This document shows positions 32,827 to 48,899 of a stretch of DNA of 64,000 nucleotides, in pieces (within the stretch, counting starts at the first letter, position 1; every line of letters starts with the position of its first letter). Made by a program: the position numbers and the translations under genes. The notes beneath the pieces are model-generated. The model made no database searches. It saw nothing but the letters and a program-made list of their open reading frames with translations, and was not told where the DNA came from. The stretch comes from Antedon mediterranea (taxonomy: Eukaryota > Echinodermata > Crinoidea > Comatulida > Antedonidae). The stretch spans positions 29,252,001-29,316,000 of the forward strand of contig NC_092674.1 in NCBI RefSeq assembly GCF_964355755.1, written 5' to 3'.

Positions 32827-33667
32827 TTTTTATTTATTTTTATTTATTTTATTTATTTAATCGGTATAAAAAGACTCAAAATACAACTCATAGTTGAAAT
32901 GAAGAGCTTACATATGAAAATGATAATTCACATAGCCTAAACAAAGTTAAACGAAGAAAAAACACATTAAAGCCTAAGAAACAGTAATAATTACTGTATA
33001 ATTCGTTAAACTTAAAATTACTATAAAAAATGCACAAATTCTTAAATATACAATTTTAAAAAATAGAGACTAATATTAATAATCACATTATTTTTAAACA
33101 CCAATAAAATATATGTAAAATTCATTAAACTAAAAGTACAATAAAAATTGCACAAAATTCAAATTCAAAGGATGATATTAATAATTACAAATTCTTATAT
33201 TATATTTACAAATTTAAAAAATTGAATCTTATAAATCACATTTTTATAGTCCCATAAGTAGTTACAAAAAAAAATTTAAAGCATAAAACAACCACTTGAC
33301 AAAGAGACAATAGAACATACTCTTCGAAATGTCTTTAAAGGTTAATTGTCCAAATCTATTCATTATTTAAGAGTCCAATAACAGTTGGAATTGTTGATGC
33401 AGCAAGTCTTTTAGTCCGACATCGTGGCACATCAAACTTATTAACTTTACGCAAACACCTTGTCGGCTTTTCTTTTTCAGGGATCCATTCCTTAAAGCGA
33501 TCCGACTTTAGCAGCCCCTTTCCAAAGTTATAAAGAAGAACCTGACGTCTATGCTGCAATGTCTTTAACTTGAGGGTTTCAAGTGATTTTGCGTAACTAA
33601 CATAGTTTTGATATCCAATAATAAGTTTTACAACACGCTTTTGGATGAATTCAAGTTGATCACTCTG
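32827..33667 (-). mobile_element. 5'-truncated non-LTR retrotransposon inserted in unit 2
   Basis: The minus frame 33356 to about 33667 encodes a LINE reverse-transcriptase C-terminal region: LEFIQKRVVKLIIGYQNY, LKTLQHRRQVLLYNFGKGLL, then PRCRTKRLAASTIPTVIGLL. A ~500-bp 3' UTR follows and the element ends in a TTTAT-rich (A-rich on its own strand) tail at 32827-32860. Units 1 and 3 have uninterrupted ACATTGTTTATTCAC / ACATTGCTTATTCAT here, so insertion is younger than the duplication. A TGTTTA-like short target duplication is possible. Confidence 0.88.
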
Positions 33668-33859
33668 TTTATTCACTTCAGAAATCTGACCAATCATTGG
33701 TTGTTTTAAAGTCATGTGATAAATGTAAATGATCTGAATGATCACGTGTAAATTACATACATTAAACAAGAAAGAGTTTTAAAGTTTAATAGTGAGCAGT
33801 TAGGGTGTAAAGGAATGATAAATTTCAGTTCGTTTTTATCATAGTTGTTGTTTTCTTAG

Positions 33860-34990
33860 TCAACGGTCATATATGTCAACAACCTCCATCTGTGCATCAA
33901 CTGTGTTGTCAGTAGGTTTGATGTTGTTACACCTCTTACAGATCACAATGAGGACAGCTACCATAAAGAAGACTTTGATTACCAATGGTATCATCCATAT
34001 TGTGAGTGTACAACTGCAGAGAGGTTCTGTTGGTTCTGCCACTAACCGGATACTTGTATTCCCAATTGCATGCCAATACTTATTAGATACATCACATGTT
34101 ACAAGTTGTTGGTCATCTTCCTGACGAATCTCCTGGATGCAGTATTGATTTGAGTTCTGCATCTCATCTTCGGTACTATTTCTCGACCAAAAGTACTCAA
34201 CATCTACAAGACTCCCTGCAGTTATTATGCAAACAAAGCATACTTTATCACCAGCGTAGAATGGGGTGTTGTTTAGTGAAAGGACTTGGATGGATGTTGT
34301 TTCAATAACGTGGAGAGTATTTGTAAAACATGTTTGTCCTTGTTTATTTTCACACATAAACGAAATATCTGTGTCGTTTCTCGTAACGGTGTAAATGTAA
34401 CTTAACTCTTTAGTATGGTTTAATATTGTAAGAAAACGTGTACCACCTTTTGTACCAAAATACAAGTGGAGTGTCAGCTGGTCTGAAAGTTCATCCTTAC
34501 AAAATACATTCACTAAATCTCCAATACCTGCGGACTTGGGTATACGACCGCAGACTATGTTTGACGTACATTTTGGAAGAACGACCAAATTTGTAACGTG
34601 CATTGTGTAGTTTGCTTCTACAACTTGGCAGCTATACAGTCCAGAATCTGCCTGGGCAGCATCAGTTATTATCAGTGTATTTGTTGTGTAATTATTGTAA
34701 GTTTCATTACATTCTTTTACCGACAAACTAAAACGATCTTGACGTTGACCCAGTGCATTTTTGTTAAATTTATATTTGTAATCAGAAAGCCACAAGTCAG
34801 TGCAAAATACGCGTAGAGACCACAGTAGATTGGATTTGTTTCCTGCTGAACAATCTGAACTGCATCTCATGGTAACGTTCTCTCCTTCATAAACCGTGAC
34901 ATTATTCGTTTCCACATTCTCATCACATGTTACACTACGCAGAGACGTCAAGTACAGTATAATCAACACAAGTATTCTAGTAAGCGTCAT
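33860..34990 (-). CDS. Ig receptor gene G: three Ig domains, Lys-containing TM, short tail
   Basis: An intact 376-residue single-exon protein; the start ATG at 34990 precedes MTLTRILVLIILYLTSLRSV. Ig domain 1 begins MRCSSDCSAGNKSNLLWS, which is closest to gene C, then switches to the D/E type from VFCTDLWLSDYKYKFNKNAL onward: a mosaic. Domains 2-3 match E almost exactly. The membrane segment is about 331-351 with Lys near 339 (IPLVIKVFFMVAVLIVIC), and the tail ends VVDIYDR. Confidence 0.86.
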   Translation of the reverse strand: MTLTRILVLIILYLTSLRSVTCDENVETNNVTVYEGENVTMRCSSDCSAGNKSNLLWSLRVFCTDLWLSDYKYKFNKNALGQRQDRFSLSVKECNETYNNYTTNTLIITDAAQADSGLYSCQVVEANYTMHVTNLVVLPKCTSNIVCGRIPKSAGIGDLVNVFCKDELSDQLTLHLYFGTKGGTRFLTILNHTKELSYIYTVTRNDTDISFMCENKQGQTCFTNTLHVIETTSIQVLSLNNTPFYAGDKVCFVCIITAGSLVDVEYFWSRNSTEDEMQNSNQYCIQEIRQEDDQQLVTCDVSNKYWHAIGNTSIRLVAEPTEPLCSCTLTIWMIPLVIKVFFMVAVLIVICKRCNNIKPTDNTVDAQMEVVDIYDR

Positions 34991-35017
34991 TTTTAGTGGA
35001 TGGATGGTGTCGAACAA

Positions 35018-35421
35018 TTATGAATGAAAGAGTTAACGGAGAATATACTTTTTGTGCATACACTCACTTATCTGTGAAATATAATTTCTAAACCAGGAAA
35101 TTGCGTAATTTGTTTCGTATCTGTTTAATTAATTATTAATTGCGTATAGTTGATATTAGTATCTCGTGATGAGAAATAACTTATTTTCAAGGTAAACATA
35201 TCGTATTATCTGTCACGTATCAATGACACCAGCGGCAAACTCTTATAGTTTAGACTAAGCAGTAGTGAGAGTAGTAAGTAGTGTAAATGCATTAACACCG
35301 TGTAGAATTATCCAGTCCATGGTATGGTCCGATACCTCTTTTCCCAAAATTTATAATAATAATAATATGATACACACCTTCAACAGTAATAGACTTTGTC
35401 ATCTCTTATTAATGTAAGCAT
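35018..35421. other. Intergenic between genes G and F3
   Basis: Paralogous to 25299-25665 with small indels. No coding signal. Confidence 0.55.
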
Positions 35422-36798
35422 TTAATGACCGAGTGTTGTGCAGTATAATTGACCGCCCTGAGTAGATTTGAAACTGTCATTAGAACCAGCCCGAGATACA
35501 CGCATTCGCTCAATAGTATCCGCATACACGTGTCCCGGATAAGGTGCTTTTCTAACTTCGTGCTCTTTGTCAGCTAGCCCAGAGTATTTCTTTTGATCAT
35601 TCTGACGAACATCATTCTTAATAGTGTCATAAATCGATTCCTTTCGGTCATTTGACTGTCGTTTAAGCTTTCTTGTTTTGGAACAAATCACAACAGCCAG
35701 GCACACAATTGTGATTATGAAAACCGTATTAGTTGATAACAACAGAAGTAGAATGATAAACATGGTTGACGGATCGTCGAACGTTGGTAGGTTAGAAGTA
35801 AGCCCAGTCGTCTGGTCAGATGAAATAAGTATCGGTGTTACCAAAACATTGATGGGCGCACTTGCAGCTGCATACTGGTGGCGGTGCTTAGTAGACACGT
35901 TGCAGAAAATGAACTCCTTACCATTTGTACCTTCAACCTCATTGACGCAGTACTGGTTTGATCCCGGATGCTGGTCAATGTCACGACTTGTTGTCCACCA
36001 ATATTCAACGTCTGTAAAACCGTCTCCACGAATTACGCAGACGAAACACACCCGGTTGACATCTTGTTGCCAAAGCTGTAGAACTTCAACTATCATCTTC
36101 TGGATAACATGCATGTTGTTTGTGACACAACCTCTTTGTTCTTGGTTCCGCTCATTCACCAGTTCACATACGAAATACACAATAGTATCATCACTGCTGA
36201 CGGTGTAAACGTGACTTAGCGTCAGGTTTGTAATCTGACGGGTTACTGTCTGAAGTAAACGCTTTATCTGATCTTTCTCGTTAAACGCATACAGATTTAA
36301 CTCCGTATTTTGGTCTTTACCGTCAGCCACACAAGACAACGTCACTAAATCACCAGGAACGGCAGATAGTGGTACTCGATTGCAGGTTGGATTTTGCAAA
36401 CACAGTTCAACAACTTTGAATTCTATAGAACTTACAGAATTCGTACCAGCAACACCGCATTGATACACCCCAGCATCCCCTTGATCCGCGCCAGTTATCG
36501 ACAGTGTACTTGTGATGTTCATTACGTCGTCTGCGTTGCGTTTCTTGTAAACGGACACACTGTAACGGTTTTGGCGGAAACCCAGAAGATCAAGATTCAA
36601 TTTGTCAAATACATCGACAAGCCAAATTTGCCCGGTGTACCATAATATGCTTTCTGTATTCCCAGAAGACGTGATCGAACAACTGAGAGTCGCCGTTTCT
36701 CCTTTGTAAATTTGAAAATCTGGGGTTCGTACAATCTCAACCCCATCTGCATAATATATGAACACTAACTGTAGAAATATTTTAGTAACAACTGCCAT
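35422..36798 (-). CDS. Ig receptor F3: three Ig domains, ITIM-like tail
   Basis: 458 residues, single exon, ungapped against F1 and F2. It mixes F1-like (VRTPD, AFNEKD) and F2-like (TTSRDIDQ, VRGDGF-type domain 3) segments, a sign of exchange. The tail keeps SIYDTI, YSGL, HVYADTI and QLYCTTL with minor changes (KAPYPG, RAGSND, ending LGH). The membrane segment is uncharged. Confidence 0.87.
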   Translation of the reverse strand: MAVVTKIFLQLVFIYYADGVEIVRTPDFQIYKGETATLSCSITSSGNTESILWYTGQIWLVDVFDKLNLDLLGFRQNRYSVSVYKKRNADDVMNITSTLSITGADQGDAGVYQCGVAGTNSVSSIEFKVVELCLQNPTCNRVPLSAVPGDLVTLSCVADGKDQNTELNLYAFNEKDQIKRLLQTVTRQITNLTLSHVYTVSSDDTIVYFVCELVNERNQEQRGCVTNNMHVIQKMIVEVLQLWQQDVNRVCFVCVIRGDGFTDVEYWWTTSRDIDQHPGSNQYCVNEVEGTNGKEFIFCNVSTKHRHQYAAASAPINVLVTPILISSDQTTGLTSNLPTFDDPSTMFIILLLLLSTNTVFIITIVCLAVVICSKTRKLKRQSNDRKESIYDTIKNDVRQNDQKKYSGLADKEHEVRKAPYPGHVYADTIERMRVSRAGSNDSFKSTQGGQLYCTTLGH

Positions 36799-37702
36799 TT
36801 TTAAAACAAAAAATTGTTTTTGCTAAATTATATTTCGCAATACGACTACTATCCAGGTCTCTCGTCCATGGAAAGACAAATGCAACATTGGTTTCTATAA
36901 ATATTTAAAAGATAATCAAAAGTTATCTTAAATGTTTTTTTTTTATTTCGAAAGCTATTACAGTATAACTGATTCACTTTCAGATTAGATATGGCTATAT
37001 GCTATTTGTTTAGATAATATAATAGTTTATACAAACAGTAACATTCTGTTTATTTGAATACATATAAGCTACACATACAGTAGCTATAGGTTCCTATCAT
37101 AATCATTTGTTTTGATGTTGCGGGCCCTTGTAAAAAAGTAATGTTATCAAACTGACCTGGGCCAGAGCATATAAACAATTTAAATTAGTACATGTATCGC
37201 ATCGCAAAACTTTGTTTATGTATTATGTCAAGACAAGAAAGCTACAGTTTTGTTGTTTATTGACAGCTTATGAATATGTAAAAGCCAGTTGTTAACACAC
37301 TAGCTTTGTGTGTGAACACACACTATCGTTGTATGTGAACACACACTATCGTTGTATGTGAACACACACTATCGTTGTGTATGAACGCATTTGTATTTAC
37401 TTTGCGTTGTAAATCGACCTTGCCATTTACACCGCAGTGTTATATACAACAACTACATCAGTCCACAAAGATATTACAAAATCTCTGAGTATCTGAACAA
37501 AGAGAGGCAAAAGCTCAAACCGTTTCTCTGCACTTATTTTATATATTTATTTTATCATTGATTTAAAAACAAATTTAAAATAATTTCGTATACTATTTTA
37601 AATATATACTGTATTCTTTAACATTTACTAATAAACCTTTGTTGTGACATTTTTCCTATTATTTGTAAGTAGTACTGAGGCCGAAATATAAAGTTAACAT
37701 TT
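36799..37702. other. Intergenic between F3 and ALG8
   Basis: Promoter-side flank of F3 and 3' flank of ALG8, with four copies of the GTGTGTGAACACACAC repeat (37295-37385). No other gene is seen. Confidence 0.6.
37295..37385. repeat. 23-24-bp tandem repeat, about 4 copies (unit 3)
   Basis: GAACACACACTATCGTTGTA repeated; one more copy than unit 2 and two more than unit 1. Confidence 0.75.
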
Positions 37703-43611
<5,909 letters not shown>

Positions 43612-44798
43612 TTTTCATCCGGTTCAGCAACAAATGAGGGCAGTATTTTGGTTGACCTGGGGAGGGGAATACCTGGAGGAATGCGACTGGACTGGACACT
43701 TGGGAGGAGAGGAGATACTGAGCTGCAACTGCGCGATTTAAACGATGGCGCTCAAGTTGCGCAATTTGAAATTGAAACCTGCTGAATCTATCATTTTATT
43801 AACAACCACACCATACTACTACCACAATGTGCCAATTTAAAAATTTAAAATACGATTGATTAAAAATGTTAAAGATGTATTGTCCCCCAAAAACATGAAA
43901 AATTAAGATTAATTAAATCAGAATTAGAATATTTTATTTTGTAGTTTTAATAAAGTTAATCACTTCCATAGAAAAAAAACCGAAAAAATTATGTTTTCAC
44001 TTACAATATGACAAAATAAATGGTTAAATTCAACCGAAAATCCATTGGCTGGCAGCCAATTTGACCATTTTCTCGTTAAATTACATTTTTTGTCAGGTAA
44101 ATACATTTTTCTTCGATCCAATTTTTGGTCAAAGTGGATAACTATTATAATTTGTTTAAGAATTATTTTTTCAGGGGGATAATACATTTTTAATGTTACC
44201 ATTGTACCATTTTGTGCAGTAAAGTTCCATTTAACGTAGCCTACATGAAATGTGACAGTACATTATGTAAGGCCTATTTATTGTTTAGGTTTCACCGTGC
44301 ATGTTCAACTTCTTCCTATGAAACGCACAGTTGTTATTTTAAAATGTCCCGGGAGGCTTGTGAGTCAACATGAAACACTTTTTGTCATCTTTCTTTCTGG
44401 ATCGAGTGGGACCACTATTACATGTTGTGTTTTGTACTAATTTTTTAAACGTGCGTAATCGTTGGTGGTCGCTACTAATAAATTTAACATTATTTACAAT
44501 TTTTATATATGTGCAATAATGATTCGTCACTCACAGAACACTGTTATAATTATGGTGTAAATAGCCTTTTAATTTCTTACGCAAGTGCAAGTACTTTTAC
44601 GTTTAGCAAAGATCAATATTAAAGGCTAATTGAGCTTCGACATCAATAAATATGCTAGGCCTACTCCTTGATCCTTTGCAAGCTGTATTGAAATATATCT
44701 ACACGTGATGCGAGACCCAAATTCAAATATCGTATTGCTAGTCTAGATAGCTTGTTAGTGAACAAATAAGCATCATTTGTTCTTGTTCTAAGTGAAGT
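43612..44798. other. Intergenic between ALG8 and GPCR copy 1
   Basis: ALG8 promoter side, a family-3 MITE at 43868-44196, and a single copy (about 44695-44752) of the 60-bp unit that is amplified at 51080-52208. No gene is seen. Confidence 0.6.
43868..44196. mobile_element. MITE family 3, best-preserved copy
   Basis: Begins AAAGATGTATTGTCCCCCAA and ends CAGGGGGATAATACATTTTT, imperfect inverted termini. The interior has ATCCATTGGCTGGCAGCCAA. Confidence 0.75.
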
Positions 44799-47157
44799 TC
44801 AATTCTTCTTTGATGACGTCACTATGGCTTTAACTGAGTTGGTGACATTAAATGCAATGAAGATGAAGAATCCTTGAAGTGAGTTCAGAATCGTGTAGAT
44901 GAACCACAATACAACGTGATCTACGTACGCTGCAATGAATCCAAGACACCATGTCACCCCCATGACTGTCGAAATCTGCAAAAAAAAACATTAACAAATA
45001 GTATCATTATTTTGTTAATAATGTACGGTAGAGGCTAGCTACGAAAGTATCGTTAAGTGGGAAAGCTTTACGTATTCCTAACTCAATATGATATGAAATA
45101 GTTTCCTTAATGTAGGCATATTAAGTGGCTCTGAGACTTTTGGTGAATTTTCAATCTCCTAGTGCCGTTTGAACATTATTAAGGAAGTATTGAGAAACGT
45201 CAGTTCTGTAATCTCTAATCTGGACTGGAAGTCAAAATCTGTTTGTCACAATAACCATTGCAGTTGTATATTGATGAAGAAGGGTTAATGGTAAAATGGA
45301 ATTCATTATACAACCATGCAAAAACTTACCCTTATGTAAATGATAATTTCTTCCGTCAGTTGCTGTTTTTTCGACTTATCACCATTGACAACCGAAGTTG
45401 TTTTCTTCGTCTCTCTGATTCCTGTAATTGTTGCAACAAATAGTATCAGGTTGGGCAGAATGATCACAGCTAACGGGATACCGAACCAGTAGAGATTAGC
45501 GAGTTCATCTCGAATCCAGCAGATTGTATCATCACCGTATCTGACATTCACACCAGTGCAATCACAGTAAATCAAGCCTACGATGATACCTACGTATATT
45601 GATGGCACTCCCCAACTGTAGATATTGTAAAAGATGAAAGATGTTCGCTGCGATGCCTTGCTTCTTGCTGACGTTCTAAAAAACATGAATGTTCGGAAAA
45701 GTTCAAATGCTAACGTGTTCATCCAAAGGAAACAAGAAAGCCATATGAAATGAAGGAATACTGCCACAATCTTGCAAGCTAACTTCCACTTGATGAACGA
45801 GTTTTGAAAAGTAGTCATCAACAAACCACAGAACAAAGATATTGAAATATTCATAATGATCTTTCCACAAAGTGTTCTTAATTCCTTAAACATCATACGG
45901 AAAATAATTGTAATGAAGAGACCAACAAGCGACAAACTGATTCCTACAATATTGATAATGTTAAGGTATACATTATCTTTATTTTCCATGAATTGTTTTG
46001 GTAAATTCTGTGATTCAGAATTGTTAAGAAAGGTACAGACGCCGATACTACTATTTGTATCATCTGATACAATATAATCCATCTCTTCAAATATCTTTCC
46101 ATTATACTTATAAACTAGAGTTCCGTTGCCATGATTCATAAAAGCTGATGAATCCAGATAAATCAGGGAACACACGTCACAAGTCAATACCGATAGACTA
46201 CTATAGACGTAACTAGACTCATTTCCAAACTGGTGGACAACTTCCAACACATACTCTTCATCAGGAATTTCAGCAGAAAGGTTACCGTAACGTAAATTTC
46301 GCGTAGAATTGTCAAAACTCTCAAAAAGATCGTCTGTGAGCGTAAACACGTCAAAGTCACATGATGGGTATTCGGGAATAATTTTAAGTGAACAATTCTG
46401 CCGAATGATCACCAGTCGTATAAATACTGTCGCACAACTTACAGCATTTATTGACACTTCTAAATTGGTCATATTTGCATATTCTATCACGTGATGTGAA
46501 TAGCTCATACCACTGTCATTTAGATGCCCTATGAAGACTTCTACAGCTACAAATTTATTCTCTTCCTTCACATATTGAAAGGCAACATGTATTGAATGGT
46601 TTAGAAGCTCGCATAAACAGTAGATTTCTTTTGGTGTATGAATAGCCTTCGTTTCGCAACCTGAAGAAGTCAGTAGGCCTACTGAAGGAACACATGTTGA
46701 GCCTTCATACGTAAAACTAGGTTTACAAGAAATCTGAAGTTGTATACACTCTCCAGAGAACGGGTCAACAAACACTTCTTCTGCAGCACATGTGTTTATT
46801 TCTGTAATAGAAGCTTGCGTACTACTAGACGTCTGCACACTAATGCTGTTTTGAGTAGAAAAATCAAATATGATGGTTAATGGACTAAATGGTGGAGCTT
46901 CTCCATGTAGGTCATCATCACCATAGCAATTGGAAATTGAAGATTTAGACCTAAGCGTATAATTGTTGCAAATGACAATATGTGGACTGAAGTATGGGAT
47001 ATCATTACGGTAAATAACAGCCTTATACGTTTACATGTCGAATCCGAAGAATTGGAGCAAACGATTTTAGCCTTCGGGTTACACACTCTTCTGTTATCCG
47101 TTTTACCGGGCGGTGGAGTAAATTCAATATTTCCACATTTAACAGCCTGGTCTATTG

Positions 47158-47276
47158 TATCTAATGCGTCAGATGATGATGATTCGGATGATGATGATGA
47201 TCCAGATGATGATGATCCAGATGATGATGATGATTTAGATAGTATAACAAATGCATATGATGATGACGATGATGAT
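47158..47276 (-). repeat. ATC/TCA trinucleotide expansion inside GPCR copy 1
   Basis: A GATGATGATG-rich tract encodes a run of serines (SKSSSSSGSSSS...) in the minus frame. Copy 2 has only SASESSPSDALD here. Confidence 0.85.
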
Positions 47277-48088
47277 GGTAAATGACAGTTGAATGTCGTT
47301 TTCCACGCAAACACGTTCTGTAAAGGAACACCATTACACAATGCACAGTACACATTCTTGTAAATATTGTTATCTGTATCGGAAACGATAACCTTTAAAA
47401 GAATGTTATCCGGATCAGGATTTTCACATTTGGCAATGGTCTCAGTATCGACTGAACTATCGCATAAAGCAATTGTATAGTATCCGGCGGCCCGAATGTC
47501 AAACGACGATCCGCGTTCCACACATTTGAGACGGTTAGAATCTGCTGTCAATGTAAACGTAACATTTGGTCTGCACGCGGTCACATAGTCGTAGCAACAG
47601 TCACCATAGTATTCACACGCCGCATCACAACCACAATCATCCTCCTCCAACGTACGGAGCCAAGCCACATTTTGTAATGTTATCTCTTCTATTTACACAG
47701 TTATGTGTCAGAGGACATTTCACGTCATCAATTAGTTCTAAATAATAATATTTAAAAGACATTAATGTATTACAAATTTTTTTATATGTGAACTTTATTC
47801 AATCAATCGTACATTTGTTATAATGGTAACCACAATAAGGTATAATATTACAGTAGATTTTTACAAACAAAAAAAACAAGACCAATAAAAATATAAATTA
47901 TAAAATATATACAATGATTATTTACAGTAATGATAAAAATAAAAATTAATTGTTTATATTGACTATTATTGGAAACAGAAGTTGAATAATAAAATACTGG
48001 AAAGTTTAGTTAGAGGTTTACAATCAATGGAAAAGATGAAAACATATAATATTGTATCTTGAAAGAATTTCATTTAGCTTCGATTTTG

Positions 48089-48204
48089 TATAGATGACAA
48101 ATTTCGTTTTTGTAAAAGCACAAGTTAACGGAGTACTTACTCGAACGTTCGAGTAAGTACTCCGTTAACTTGTGCTTTTACAAAAACGAAATTTGTCATC
48201 TATA
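48089..48204. repeat. Perfect 116-bp palindrome without spacer
   Basis: 58-bp arms meet at TCGAAC/GTTCGA (48146/48147). Every base from 48089 to 48204 is matched, for example ATAGATGACAAATTTCGT with ACGAAATTTGTCATCTAT. It lies in the first intron of GPCR copy 1. Confidence 0.95.
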
Positions 48205-48899
48205 TAATATTGTAAGTATTAAAAGTAGCATTGTTTAGAGAGATTACTGTATATTGGCAACGGCCTACAGTTGAACATGGTTTTAAGCAAAAGTTATATA
48301 TTGATTGATTGAATCGGGCATCACTGTAAGCAAAGCTTTAAAATGTGATGTCCTATGTAAGAATTAAAAATTGGAAAAATTAAATAAATAAATAAATTAC
48401 AATAAAAACAATAACAATTAGTAAATATATATAAATAAATAAACGTATATAAATAAATTTGTATACGTTATAAAAACATGCAAAAAGAAATTTGCAAGTT
48501 ACAAGATGTATGTAAGCGCACCGAATCAGCTCTTATAATAATATTTGTTTCTAGCCTATTATATGTAGTGTTTCTATTAAATTTTTCAATGTAAGATCTA
48601 TGAGGCGTACAACTTGTAGAGAAGGCCTTCGTGGTACTTTCTACACACAGTACACACACAAACAAAAGTGCCTTTATCCACTTAGAGACTAATAAAAAGA
48701 ATTGACTGGGGGAGATATCATTTTCAAAGAATTATTTTTGTATTCGCCCCTGACATGACATCAAATCGAAAAATGAAACCACCATAAAGCCAGAAGACTT
48801 ACCATCATATTTTGTGCAGTTCTCTGCTCCATGAATAACAACACTCAGTGACGTAATATAGAAGACTACAATAAAGACACTGGATTTATATGGTTGCAT

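Larger units (their letters stand above)
28318..33738. repeat. Tandem segmental duplication, unit 2
   Basis: Left boundary AAATGATCTGA/ATGAATACGTG joins ALG8 last-intron sequence to the 3' flank of the Lys-type Ig gene; the same junction recurs at about 33738. Contains gene E, F2, an ALG8 exon relic and a later LINE insertion (about 32827-33667) that accounts for its greater length. Confidence 0.85.
44799..48899 (-). pseudogene. Somatomedin-B / secretin-type 7TM receptor, copy 1 (frameshifted)
   Basis: Exons: 48803-48899 (signal peptide MQPYKSSVFIVVFYITSLSV), 45330-47734 (ectodomain and TM1-5) and 44799-44975 (TM6-7, GVTWCLGF...LNSLQGFFIFIAF). The ectodomain starts with a somatomedin-B motif (CGCDAACEYYGDCCYDY). 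The 7TM part (NIINIVGISLSLVGLFITII...LWMNTLAFELFRTF) is class B, Methuselah-like, without a recognisable GPS. Relative to copy 2 there is a 4-bp insertion (GTAC) at about 47652 just before the somatomedin-B cysteines, and a 1-bp deletion at about 47033. Reading from the signal exon stops within a few codons of the first. There is also an in-frame loss of about 17 residues before LVIIRQNC. Either a pseudogene or assembly indels. Confidence 0.75.

Noticed and set aside
33356-33769. 137-residue host gene
   Set aside because: The C-terminal part of a LINE reverse transcriptase joined by chance to flanking duplicated DNA.
47161-47355. His-rich 64-residue protein
   Set aside because: Out-of-frame reading of the trinucleotide tract inside GPCR copy 1.
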